Below are positions 27,543-35,686 of a stretch of DNA of 64,000 bases, piece after piece (the first letter of the stretch is position 1; every line of letters begins with the position of its first letter). The stretch is from assembly GCA_963734125.1 (NCBI GenBank), contig CAVTGB010000035.1, positions 35,081 through 99,080 on the forward strand, written 5' to 3'. A program made the position numbers and the translations under genes. The stretch comes from DATARH01 sp963734125 (GTDB taxonomy: Bacteria; Pseudomonadota; Alphaproteobacteria; ATCC43930; CGMCC-115725). The notes below the pieces were generated by a model. That model searched no databases and was not told where the DNA came from. It saw nothing but the letters and a program-made list of their open reading frames with translations.

Positions 27543-28070
27543 TCACGCCGGGCCCGTCGCGGGCAGGGTAAGGTCGAGATCGATAAGGCGCGGCCGGTGC
27601 CCGCACCACGCGATAAAGCGCAGCAGATCGGCGGGCGCGATCGCGGTGGTGCGGGTGTTGTCGAGCGGATGGTAGTTGAGCGGGTCATGGTCGAGCATCG
27701 CCCGATCGAGCACGAGGGCGACGCGATGGGTGGTGTCGTTGACAAGGGCAAACGGGGTAACGCTGCCCGGTGTCACCCCGAGCACCTCGTAGAGCAGTTC
27801 GGCGGACCCGAACGAAAACCGCGGCGCGCCGAGCACCTCCGCGAGACGCTTCAGGTCGATGCGACGCTCCTCGAGTGCGACGACGAGCCACAGCCCGGCT
27901 TTTTTGTCCTTGAGGAAGAGGCTCTTGCAATGGCCGCCCGGCAGCTGGCCGCGCAACGCCGCCGCCTCGGCCACGGTAAACACCGGCGGATGGTCATAGG
28001 TGCGCTGCGCGATACCGAGCGCGTCGAGCCGGGCGAAGAGCTGATCGGGGGTGAGCGGCGCCGGTGGCAT
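27543..28070 (-). CDS. YbaK/ProX-type aminoacyl-tRNA deacylase
   Basis: 175 residues from ATG 28070. The extended frame upstream is simply the antisense of tRNA-Gly. The family blocks YDHPPVFTVAEAAALRGQLPG, HCKSLFLKDKKAGLWLVVA and SVTPFALVNDTTHRVALVLD place it with ProX/PrdX editing proteins, which remove Ala from mischarged tRNA-Pro. The lysine in CKSLFLKDKK is the catalytic one. It reads away from the tRNA-Gly gene 83 bases upstream. Confidence 0.88.
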   Translation of the reverse strand: MPPAPLTPDQLFARLDALGIAQRTYDHPPVFTVAEAAALRGQLPGGHCKSLFLKDKKAGLWLVVALEERRIDLKRLAEVLGAPRFSFGSAELLYEVLGVTPGSVTPFALVNDTTHRVALVLDRAMLDHDPLNYHPLDNTRTTAIAPADLLRFIAWCGHRPRLIDLDLTLPATGPA

Positions 28071-28153
28071 GGCGCGCACGATGCGGCGGCGCCGCGGCAG
28101 AGCGCAAGTCCTTGCACCCCCCCTCCCCTGGTATGATATTGGATCGCTAGGAT

Positions 28154-28228
28154 GCGGGCGTAGCTCAGGGGTAGAGCACAACCTTGCCAAGGTTGGGGTC
28201 GAGGGTTCGAATCCCTTCGCCCGCTCCA
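28154..28228 (+). tRNA. tRNA-Gly (GCC)
   Basis: 75 bases including encoded CCA. The acceptor stem GCGGGCG pairs with CGCCCGC at 28218-28224; D-arm AGCTCAGGGGTAGAGC; anticodon loop CTTGCCAA with anticodon GCC at 28183-28185; T-arm GAGGGTTCGAATCCCTT. All four helices close. Its 3' end, from 28208, is repeated at 32271 (see the mobile-element entry). Confidence 0.97.
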
Positions 28229-28229
28229 A
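28208..28229 (+). repeat. Left direct repeat (attL-like), within tRNA-Gly 3' end
   Basis: First copy of the 22-base repeat; it includes the 3' half of the T-arm, the acceptor strand and the CCA of the intact tRNA. Confidence 0.65.
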
Positions 28230-28319
28230 AGTTTTCAACGGCTTATAAGTCAGGTTGACTTGTCGGTCGAGAACCTAGCAACCATATAGCAACGATCAGA
28301 GCGGAAATTTAACCGCGCC

Positions 28320-28343
28320 GCGTGCCAAGGCGGTTTGGCACGC
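28320..28343. promoter_or_regulatory. 9-bp inverted repeat upstream of the hybrid kinase
   Basis: GCGTGCCAA-ggcggt-TTGGCACGC is a perfect dyad in the leader of the kinase gene, about 157 bases before its ATG. It could be an operator or a transcript hairpin. No T-run follows, so it is not an obvious terminator. Confidence 0.45.
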
Positions 28344-28499
28344 CGGGGTGCTCGCCCGGCCGTCATTGCCGTCTGCCATTCTCCGCAAACCGAGCCTTGG
28401 CTGATTTCCGCGGCGCGGCGCGGGGGTTTGCCGGCCCGACAATCGAGCGCCGTTCGTCCGGAAATCAATGGAACAGCACAAGTTGCCGGAGGCAACACG

Positions 28500-30896
28500 A
28501 TGGCTCATGGAAACGGCGTAACGAGGACGCGGATCGGCCTCTCCCGGGGTGCCGGCGCGGTGACTTCGCGCAAGCAGGCAGAAGAGGTGCTGCTGAAAGC
28601 CGGGGCCCTGCAGAAGGCGATTTTCAACAGCGCCAACTTCTCGAGCATCGCCACCGACGCCAAGGGCGTCATTCAGATCTTCAATGTCGGCGCCGAGCGG
28701 ATGCTGGGCTACACGGCCGCCGAAGTGATGAACAAGATCACCCCGGCCGATATTTCCGATCCGCAGGAAGTGATCGCGCGCGCCAAGGCGCTGAGCGTCG
28801 AACTCGGGACCCCGATCACGCCGGGCTTCGAGGCCCTGGTGTTCAAGGCCTCGCGCGGGATCGAGGACATCTACGAACTGACCTACATCCGCAAGGATGG
28901 GAGCCGGTTTGGGGCGGTCGTGTCGGTCACCGCTCTGCGCGACGCGCAGGACGCCATCATCGGCTATCTGTTGATCGGCACCGACAATACCGCGCGCCAG
29001 CAGGTCGAAGCCGAGAAGCAAAAGCTCGATCAGCGCCTGCGCGACCAGCAGTTTTACACGCGTTCGCTGATCGAATCCAACATCGACGCGCTGATGACCA
29101 CCGACCCCTCCGGCATCATCACCGACGTCAACAAGCAGATGGAGGCGCTCACCGGCTGCACGCGCGACGAATTGATCGGCGCACCGTTCAAGGGCTACTT
29201 CACCGATCCAGAGCGGGCCGAAGCGGCGATCAAACTGGTGCTGAGCCAAAAGAAAGTGACCGACTACGAGCTGACGGCGTGCGCCCGCGACGGCAAGAAA
29301 ACGGTGGTGTCGTACAACGCGACCACCTTTTACGACCGGGACCGTACGCTGCAGGGCGTCTTCGCCGCGGCGCGCGACGTCACCGAGCGCAAGCGGGTAG
29401 AGCTGGAACTGAAGCAGGCCAAGGCCGTGGCCGAGAGCGCGAGCCGGACCAAGTCAGATTTTCTGGCGAGCATGAGTCATGAAATCCGAACGCCGATGCA
29501 GGCGATCATCGGCATGGTGAGCCTGCTCGCGAAGACCCCGCTCTCCCCGGAGCAGAACAAGTATGTACAGATCTTTCGCCGCGCCAGCGACAACCTGCTG
29601 TATATCATCGACGACATCCTCGATCTCTCCAAAGTCGAAACCTCGCAGCTCGATCTGGAACGGACCGGGTTCTCGTTGAACGATCTGCTGGAAAAAGTGA
29701 CGGAGATGGTGGCGGTCCGGGCCCATGAAAAAAAACTGGCCCTCGTGTGCGAGATCGCGCCGAAAGTGCCCACCGACCTGGTCGGCGATCCGACACGGCT
29801 GCGGCAGGTACTGCTTAATCTGCTTGGCAACGCGATCAAGTTCACAGAATCCGGCGAAGTGTCCCTGCGCGTGACGCCGGACGCGGACTCTCCCGTCCCG
29901 GGCGCATTGCGGTTCACGATTTCGGACACCGGCATCGGCATTCCGGGCGAGAAATTGGGCGCGGTGTTTGAGCGCTTCACGCAAGCCGACTCCTCCACCA
30001 CTCGCCAGTACGGGGGCTCGGGGCTGGGGCTGACGATTTCGAAGCGTTTGGTGGAATTGATGGGCGGGCGCATCTGGGTCGACAGCGAGGTCGGAAAGGG
30101 CAGCGTGTTTTCCTTCTCCGTGCCACTCGAGATCTGGGCCGGGGCTGGGGGAAGCCTGGCCGTGCCGGTCGGCACGGGTCCCGAGCCGCCGCTGCCGGCG
30201 CTGAAAATTCTTCTGGTGGAGGACTCCTCAGACAACCGCATGATCACGCTGGCCTACCTGCAAGACACGCCTTACCAGGTCGAAATTGCCGAAAACGGAG
30301 CCTTTGCTTGTGAAATGTTCAAGGCTGGACTCTATGACGTTGTCCTGATGGACCGGCAAATGCCGGTAATGGACGGCCTGACCGCGACCCGAGTGATCAG
30401 GGAGTGGGAAAATGCGAACTACCGGCCGGCGACCCCGATCATCGCGCTGACGGCCGCTGCCTTGAAGGGCGATCGAGAAAAGTGTCTGGCGGCGGGGTGC
30501 ACGGCGTACCTGACAAAACCAATAAAACAAGAGGCGCTGCTGCAAGCGATCAAGGACATAGTGGCGTCTGCCTCGCCCAAAGAGGAAAGCCGCCGGCAGG
30601 ACATGATGATGGTGCGTGCGGATCCTAAATTCGCCGACCTGATCCCCGTGTTCCTGCACAACTGCAGGCAGAATATGATCCCGATGTTGGACGCCCTGGA
30701 TCGGGGGGATTTCGGGACCGTGGAAAATCTGGGGCACGGAATGAGGGGCGCCGGCGGCAGCTATGGATTCCAGGCCATCACCGACATCGGCGCCGCCCTT
30801 GAGCAGGCCGCCGAGAGTTCCGACAGCGAGGCGTCGCGCAAGTGGCTGGACGAATTGTCCAATTACCTGGATCGTGTCGAGATGATCTCCGACTAG
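28500..30896 (+). CDS. Hybrid sensor histidine kinase (PAS-PAS-HisKA-HATPase-REC-Hpt)
   Basis: 798 residues from ATG 28500, with CCGGAGG eight bases upstream. Two PAS domains (about 35-165 and 185-300) sense an unknown cue. HisKA has His327 in FLASMSHEIRTPMQ. HATPase: N-box NLLGNAIKF, G1 SDTGIGIP, G2 QYGGSGLGL. A receiver at about 567-690 has LLVEDSSDN, phospho-acceptor Asp618 in VVLMDRQMPVMDG and Lys in YLTKP. A C-terminal Hpt has His746 in NLGHGMRGAGG. This is a full phosphorelay without membrane helices, thus cytosolic. No separate receiver except the one on the convergent next gene, its likely partner. Confidence 0.92.
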   Translation: MAHGNGVTRTRIGLSRGAGAVTSRKQAEEVLLKAGALQKAIFNSANFSSIATDAKGVIQIFNVGAERMLGYTAAEVMNKITPADISDPQEVIARAKALSVELGTPITPGFEALVFKASRGIEDIYELTYIRKDGSRFGAVVSVTALRDAQDAIIGYLLIGTDNTARQQVEAEKQKLDQRLRDQQFYTRSLIESNIDALMTTDPSGIITDVNKQMEALTGCTRDELIGAPFKGYFTDPERAEAAIKLVLSQKKVTDYELTACARDGKKTVVSYNATTFYDRDRTLQGVFAAARDVTERKRVELELKQAKAVAESASRTKSDFLASMSHEIRTPMQAIIGMVSLLAKTPLSPEQNKYVQIFRRASDNLLYIIDDILDLSKVETSQLDLERTGFSLNDLLEKVTEMVAVRAHEKKLALVCEIAPKVPTDLVGDPTRLRQVLLNLLGNAIKFTESGEVSLRVTPDADSPVPGALRFTISDTGIGIPGEKLGAVFERFTQADSSTTRQYGGSGLGLTISKRLVELMGGRIWVDSEVGKGSVFSFSVPLEIWAGAGGSLAVPVGTGPEPPLPALKILLVEDSSDNRMITLAYLQDTPYQVEIAENGAFACEMFKAGLYDVVLMDRQMPVMDGLTATRVIREWENANYRPATPIIALTAAALKGDREKCLAAGCTAYLTKPIKQEALLQAIKDIVASASPKEESRRQDMMMVRADPKFADLIPVFLHNCRQNMIPMLDALDRGDFGTVENLGHGMRGAGGSYGFQAITDIGAALEQAAESSDSEASRKWLDELSNYLDRVEMISD

Positions 30897-30907
30897 CCCG
30901 CCCGCGA

Positions 30908-32233
30908 TTACCGGAGCCGGGTCCTGGCGAGGCAGGCGCGGACGCGTGCGGTGAGCTGCGGGATCGAAAACGGCTTGGTCACATAGTCCGTCACCCCCGC
31001 TTCAAAACCGGCGCGGGTGCTGGGCTCGTCGGTCATGGCGGTGAGCATCAGCACAGGCAGCGGCTGAGTTTCGGGCTTGGCGCGGAGCGCTCTGGTGACG
31101 GCGAGACCGTCCATGCCGTCCATCTTGTAATCCAGCACAACGAGGTCCGGCATACGCGCGTCGATCATCTGAAGCGCCTCTGGGCCGCTTGTCGCCCTGC
31201 TGACCGTGTGCTGATCCGCCTCGAGCGCGGAAACGATCAGCGCCACCATGTCCGGCTGGTCATCGACGACCAGGATGTGAAAGCGGCGCTGCGCGACGGA
31301 CGCCTGGAAGGGGTTTGCCGGGACAAACGGTTTCAAGATGGAGCACGGCTCCAAGGCAAGATCGCAGCCTTCATACGCGCAGAAGACATCCAGCCCGGCC
31401 CCGAGTTGCACGGCGAGGGTGCGGGCCTTGCGCTCGATGTCCGCGACGAAGTCATCGTCGTGGCCCGGATCGTGGTGGGTCAGCGCGACTCGCCGCACGC
31501 CGGCCGCCGCGGCGATTTGCACGACGTAGTCGTACGCGCTGTGCCCCCAGGTTTTCTTTGGGCCGTATTCCTCGGGGGTGTACTGGGCGTCGTGGATCAC
31601 CAGATCGGCGTCGGCCATGAATTCGGCGTGCCGGCGGTCGCCCCGGTGCAGGATCGACTCGATGCGGCCCGGCTCGGCACCGGCGCGCCAGAGCTCATCG
31701 GAAAACGGCTCGTGGTCCACCAGGTACACCAGCGCGACGCCGTCGGCTTCGACCCGGTAGCCCAGCGTCATGGCCGGGTGATTGAGAAATTGCGTGGCGA
31801 CCCGCACCTCCCCGATCGTGTGGATGCCCTCGGTCAGCTCGTGGTAGGTGATCGCAGCCGGCAGCTGGTTCAACTCGACGGGAAAGTAGGTGAACTCCAT
31901 CTGGCCGGCCAGCACGTGATGCAGCGAGAAGCGGCTGCCTTCCGGGCCGTAGATCGCGATCGAGTTGCCATGGACAAAGGCCGGGCTGAAGAACGGAAAG
32001 CCTTGAATGTGATCCCAGTGGGTATGTCCGAGGAGAATGTTCGCGTTGATGGGTTTCCCGCCCTGGGCCATCAACTCGGCGGCCAGCTGGTGCGCGCCGG
32101 TGCCGCAGTCGAAAATCAGCAGTTGGCCGTCGGCAGTGGTCAGTTCCACGCAGGAGGTATTGCCGCCGAAGCGGGTCGTGCCCGGCCCGGGCGTGGCGAT
32201 CGACCCCCGCGTTCCCCAGAAGCGTACTCTCAT
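30908..32233 (-). CDS. Metallo-beta-lactamase-fold hydrolase fused to a response-regulator receiver
   Basis: 441 residues from ATG 32233. Residues 1-310 are an MBL-fold hydrolase: start VRFWGTRGSIATPGP, then FGGNTSCVEL, FDCGTGAHQL, the metal motif HTHWDH at 70-75, VIHDAQYTPEEY and ALTHHDPGHDD. Residues about 323-441 are a receiver: ILVVDDQPDMVAL, phospho-acceptor Asp near 368 in VVLDYKMDG, and YVTKPFS with the conserved Lys. Phosphorylation would presumably gate hydrolase activity. Its stop lies 11 bases from the convergent kinase gene. The MBL substrate (phosphodiester, cyclic nucleotide or other) is not readable. Confidence 0.87.
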   Translation of the reverse strand: MRVRFWGTRGSIATPGPGTTRFGGNTSCVELTTADGQLLIFDCGTGAHQLAAELMAQGGKPINANILLGHTHWDHIQGFPFFSPAFVHGNSIAIYGPEGSRFSLHHVLAGQMEFTYFPVELNQLPAAITYHELTEGIHTIGEVRVATQFLNHPAMTLGYRVEADGVALVYLVDHEPFSDELWRAGAEPGRIESILHRGDRRHAEFMADADLVIHDAQYTPEEYGPKKTWGHSAYDYVVQIAAAAGVRRVALTHHDPGHDDDFVADIERKARTLAVQLGAGLDVFCAYEGCDLALEPCSILKPFVPANPFQASVAQRRFHILVVDDQPDMVALIVSALEADQHTVSRATSGPEALQMIDARMPDLVVLDYKMDGMDGLAVTRALRAKPETQPLPVLMLTAMTDEPSTRAGFEAGVTDYVTKPFSIPQLTARVRACLARTRLR

Positions 32234-32270
32234 GAGTCTGCAGCTCCCCTGGATGAGGCATCGCCCACGG

Positions 32271-32292
32271 CGAATCCCATCGCCCGCTCCAA
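32271..32292 (+). repeat. Right direct repeat (attR-like) of the tRNA-Gly 3' end
   Basis: Second copy of the 22-base repeat, 21 of 22 bases identical, in the 62-base space between the MBL-receiver start and the FMN reductase stop. No other tRNA arm is present here, so it is not a second tRNA gene. Confidence 0.65.
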
Positions 32293-32295
32293 CGG

Positions 32296-32880
32296 TCAGG
32301 TAAATTTCGCGGCCAGCGGCGGCGGACCGAGCGAAGCTGGGTCGAGCCGGCGCAGCAGCGTTATCAGCGTCTGGGTCAGGGCGGCCAGGTCGTTGCGGGC
32401 GGCTTCCGCTGTCAGCTGGCCGTCGCGGAAATCGCCGCCGGTCAGATAGACGCTGGTCGGGGCCACGAGCGCACCGAACCACGCCAGCACCTGGCGCAGC
32501 TGGCCGTCGACCGCGAGGTAGTGATGTGGCGACCCGCCCATCGCGACGATGCCGACGGGCTTATTCTGCAGCGCCTCGACCGGGGTGATGTCGAAGAGGT
32601 TTTTCAAGACGCCCGGGAAGCTTGCGCGGTAGACCGGCGCGCCGATCAGCACGGCCGACGCCGCGGTGATCCGCCGGACCGCTTCACGCGTCTCTTCGCC
32701 ATAGGCCTCGAGCGGGCGGCCGTCACAGATCTCGACCGGCACCTCTGCGAGGTTGAGGGTGTCGACGGCAATGCCGCCGCTGGACCGCGCCACCTCCGCC
32801 GCCACGGCGATTGCGACAGCGAGCCGGCCCGGCGGCGTTGCGGCGCCAACCAGCATCATCAGGGTCGAAGTCTCGGCCAT
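32296..32880 (-). CDS. NAD(P)H-dependent FMN reductase
   Basis: 194 residues, flavodoxin-like fold. The phosphate-binding loop lies in LVGAATPPGRLA, and GAPVYRASFPGVLKNLFDI plus GIVAMGGSPHHYLAVDGQLR match the SsuE/MsuE-type reductases. These supply reduced FMN to two-component flavin monooxygenases. The LLM-type monooxygenase gene begins 12 bases upstream in the same direction, so the pair probably works together. Its stop is four bases from the right att-like repeat. Confidence 0.9.
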   Translation of the reverse strand: MAETSTLMMLVGAATPPGRLAVAIAVAAEVARSSGGIAVDTLNLAEVPVEICDGRPLEAYGEETREAVRRITAASAVLIGAPVYRASFPGVLKNLFDITPVEALQNKPVGIVAMGGSPHHYLAVDGQLRQVLAWFGALVAPTSVYLTGGDFRDGQLTAEAARNDLAALTQTLITLLRRLDPASLGPPPLAAKFT

Positions 32881-32892
32881 TCGGCAAACTCC

Positions 32893-34227
32893 TCACTCTG
32901 CGCCGACCGCCTCCGGCCGCGCTCCCGGCGCCGGCACAAGCGGGAGGCCGAAATGGTCGCGCAGGGTGGTGCCCTCGTAGTCGCGGCGGCAGAGGCCCCG
33001 GCGCTGCAATTCGGGAACGACGAGATCGACGAAATCGGCAAAGGCTCCGGGAAAATACGGAGGAAGGATGTTGAACCCGTCGGCCGCCCCCTCGCTGAAC
33101 CATTGTTCGAGCGTATCGGCAATCTGCGTGGGCGTGCCGCACACAACCCAGTGGCCGCGCGCCGCCGCGGTCAGGTTGTAGAGATCGCGCAACGTCATAT
33201 TCTGGCGCTGCGCCATTTCGTAGAGCACCCGGTGGAAGGTCTGGCCGCCTTCGCTCGGCGGCGGCGCCGGCACCGGGCCGTCGAGCGGATGGCCGGAGAC
33301 GTCATAGCCGATCCGACCCGAAACCAGGGTCAGCGCGTTGGTCGGGGTCAGCCAGCTCTGCAACAGCGCCAGCTTCTCCTTTGCCTCGGCTTCGGTGGCA
33401 CCGATAATCGGCATGACCCCGGGCAATACCGCCAGCCGGTCCGGCGAGCGGCCGTATTTGGCCATGCGGCCCTTCAGATCGGCATAGGCCTTTTGCGCGC
33501 TGCCCAACTCCTGCACGACCGAAAAAACGACATCGGCCGTGCGCGCCGCCAGGTCGAGGCCGGAGGGCGAACCGCCGGCCTGGATGATGACCGGGTGGCC
33601 CTGCGGGGAGCGCGCAGTGTTGATCGGCCCCTTCACCTGGAAGAACCGGCCCTTGTGGTCGAGCGGCTGCACCTTGGTGGCGTCGAGATAAAGCCCCGTC
33701 GCCTTGTCGGCGACGATCGCACCGTCCTCCCAGCAATCCCACAACCCGCGGACGACATCGACAAACTCGTTGGCGCGCTCGTAGCGCAATTCGTGGTCCA
33801 TCTGGCGCTCGAGGCTGAAATTGAGCGCCGCCGTGGCCCGCGAGCTGGTCACGACGTTCCAGGCGGCGCGGCCCCGGCTCAAATGGTCGATCGAGGCAAA
33901 GATGCGGGCGACGTTGTAGGGCTCGGTGAAGCTGGTCGAGACCGTGGCGCCGAGCCCGATATGGCTGGTGGCGGCGCTCAACACCGATATGAGGGTGGTC
34001 GGCTCGAAGCGACAGACGAAGGACGGCAGGTCGCCCGGCTCCATGTCGAGCCCGTCGGAGATGAACAGCAGGTCGAACTTGCCGCGCTCGGCGATGCGGG
34101 CGATCTCCTGGATGACCCCGAGATCGTTGTTGCTGGTCGCGGCACCCTCATAGCGCCAGCCGGCCGAATGGTTGCCGGCGCCGAGGACAAAGACTCCGAG
34201 ATGCATCTGACGCTTGGCCGCAGACAT
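32893..34227 (-). CDS. LLM-class flavin monooxygenase (NtaA/SnaA/DszA type)
   Basis: 444 residues from ATG 34227, preceded by GGAGGGTGAG; the upstream ATG at 34266 lacks a ribosome site. Family landmarks: MHLGVFVLGAGNHSAGWRY, FDLLFISDGL, SFTEPYNVARIFASIDHLS, GRAAWNVVTSS, PVIIQAGGSPSGLDLAA, and the C-terminal GFNILPPYFPGAFADFVD. Such enzymes use FMNH2 and O2 on sulfonates, sulfones, nitrilotriacetate or similar compounds. The FMN reductase follows directly. A divergent paralogue reads the other way 91 bases away. Confidence 0.9.
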   Translation of the reverse strand: MSAAKRQMHLGVFVLGAGNHSAGWRYEGAATSNNDLGVIQEIARIAERGKFDLLFISDGLDMEPGDLPSFVCRFEPTTLISVLSAATSHIGLGATVSTSFTEPYNVARIFASIDHLSRGRAAWNVVTSSRATAALNFSLERQMDHELRYERANEFVDVVRGLWDCWEDGAIVADKATGLYLDATKVQPLDHKGRFFQVKGPINTARSPQGHPVIIQAGGSPSGLDLAARTADVVFSVVQELGSAQKAYADLKGRMAKYGRSPDRLAVLPGVMPIIGATEAEAKEKLALLQSWLTPTNALTLVSGRIGYDVSGHPLDGPVPAPPPSEGGQTFHRVLYEMAQRQNMTLRDLYNLTAAARGHWVVCGTPTQIADTLEQWFSEGAADGFNILPPYFPGAFADFVDLVVPELQRRGLCRRDYEGTTLRDHFGLPLVPAPGARPEAVGAE

Positions 34228-34318
34228 GCCGCTCACCCTCCTTATCGCTGCCCTGAATTCTAGCATGCACCGCGCGGGCGGCTAATATGATGAGGAAGAT
34301 GGCCAGGGAGCGACGGGG

Positions 34319-35656
34319 ATGACGGCATCACGACAAATGCGGCTGGGCGCGTTTATGCGCCCGGTGGGCATCCATACCGCGTGGTGGCGCTATCCGGGCG
34401 CCTGGCCCGACGCGAACTTCAACTTGAAGCACCTGATAAGCTTTGCGCAGAAGCTCGAAGAAGGCCGGTTCGATGCATGGTTCATGGCCGACCACCTCGG
34501 TGTGCTCAACATGCCGATGGCCGCCTTGAAGCGCAGCGCGACGGTGACCTCGTTCGATCCGCTGACCTTGTTGCCGGTGCTGGCGATGTTCACCGAGCAT
34601 CTCGGGCTGATCGCGACAGCGTCCACCACCTTCGAGCCCGCTTATACGATCGCCCGCCGCTTTGCCTCGCTCGACCACATCAGCGGCGGGCGCGCGGCGT
34701 GGAATCTGGTCACCACCTCCAACCCCGATACCGCGCTCAATTTCGGTATGACCGAGCATATGGAGCACGGCGAGCGGTACCGCCGCGCCCGCGAGTTTTT
34801 CGATGTCGTCACCGGGTTGTGGGACAGCTGGGCCGATGACGCCTTTATCCGAGATGTCGAGGAGGGTCTCTATTTCGACCCCGAGCGCCTCCATGTCCTC
34901 GACCACAAGGGCGAGTTCCTCTCGGTACGCGGGCCCTTGAACATCGCGCGACCGATCCAGGGCTGGCCGGTCATCGTCCAGGCCGGGGCCTCGGACGCGG
35001 GCCGGCAGCTTGCCGCGGAAACCGCCGAGATGGTGTTTGCCGGCGGCGGCAGGCTCGCCGACTCCCGGGCCTATTACGCCGACGTCAAGGGCCGCGCCGA
35101 GCGGCTCGGGCGCAACCCCGATCACATCAAGATCCTGCCCGGCTGCCTCGTCGTCGTCGGCGATACGGTCGAGGAGGCGACCCAGAAGCGGGCCCTCCTC
35201 GACAGCCGGGTGCACCCCGACAGCGGCATCGCGTCATTGTCGATCGCGCTCGGAACCGACGCGTCAAAATTCGACCTCGACGCGCCGTTGCCGGACATTC
35301 CCGAAAGCAATGCGTCGAAAAGCGGCCGGGAGCGGGTCATCGCCCGGGCGCGGCGCGACAATTTGACGGTCCGCCAGCTGGCGCAGATCTCGGGCGGCTA
35401 TGGCGGCCTCGCAATGGTCGGGACGCCGAAGACCATCGTCGATCAGATGGAGGAGTTCTTTTTCGGCGGGGCCTGCGACGGGTTCAACATCATGTTCCCG
35501 TACGTGCCCGGGGGCCTTGACGATTTCGTTGACCGGGTGGTGCCCGAACTGCAGCGCCGCGGCCTCTTCCGCAGGGAATACGAGGGCAAGACGTTGCGCG
35601 AAAACCTCGGATTGCCGCGTCCGGAAAACCGCTTTTTCGCGGAGCCGACCGTCTAG
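34319..35656 (+). CDS. LLM-class flavin monooxygenase (NtaA/DmoA type)
   Basis: 445 residues. MRLGAFMRPVGIHTAWWRY, FDAWFMADHLGVLNMP, TFEPAYTIARRFASLDH, GRAAWNLVTTSNPDTALNFG and GFNIMFPYVPGGLDDFVDRV place it in the same subfamily as the divergent gene at 32.9-34.2 kb, from which it differs through most of the middle. It depends on reduced FMN, probably from the reductase next door. Substrate unknown; dimethylsulfide-type and NTA-type members share these motifs. Confidence 0.9.
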   Translation: MTASRQMRLGAFMRPVGIHTAWWRYPGAWPDANFNLKHLISFAQKLEEGRFDAWFMADHLGVLNMPMAALKRSATVTSFDPLTLLPVLAMFTEHLGLIATASTTFEPAYTIARRFASLDHISGGRAAWNLVTTSNPDTALNFGMTEHMEHGERYRRAREFFDVVTGLWDSWADDAFIRDVEEGLYFDPERLHVLDHKGEFLSVRGPLNIARPIQGWPVIVQAGASDAGRQLAAETAEMVFAGGGRLADSRAYYADVKGRAERLGRNPDHIKILPGCLVVVGDTVEEATQKRALLDSRVHPDSGIASLSIALGTDASKFDLDAPLPDIPESNASKSGRERVIARARRDNLTVRQLAQISGGYGGLAMVGTPKTIVDQMEEFFFGGACDGFNIMFPYVPGGLDDFVDRVVPELQRRGLFRREYEGKTLRENLGLPRPENRFFAEPTV

Positions 35657-35686
35657 CGCCGCGCGGCAGCCCCGGCATACCCCAGT

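Larger units (their letters stand above)
28208..32292. mobile_element. Putative mini-island integrated at tRNA-Gly
   Basis: The 22-base tRNA 3' end at 28208-28229 (CGAATCCCTTCGCCCGCTCC and AA) recurs at 32271-32292 with one mismatch (T to A at the ninth base). The segment between holds a hybrid histidine kinase and a metallo-beta-lactamase/receiver fusion, and nothing else. The 3' end of tRNA genes is the standard attachment core of tyrosine integrases. No integrase remains, so this would be a degraded or mobilised-in-trans element. Its central part (30.2-30.7 kb) looks less G+C rich than its neighbours by eye. Confidence 0.6.

Noticed and set aside
28071..28238. N-terminal extension of the YbaK gene across tRNA-Gly
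   Set aside because: The extra residues (GFEPSTPTLAR type) are the well-known spurious translation of the tRNA antisense strand. ATG 28070 gives the normal family length.
28336..28353. Sigma54 promoter before the hybrid kinase (TGGCACG ... TGCT)
   Set aside because: Eleven rather than ten bases separate the GG and GC elements, and the -12 part is GGTGC instead of TTGC.
32271..32292. Second tRNA-Gly gene
   Set aside because: Only the last 22 bases match; no D-arm, anticodon arm or 5' acceptor strand lies upstream.
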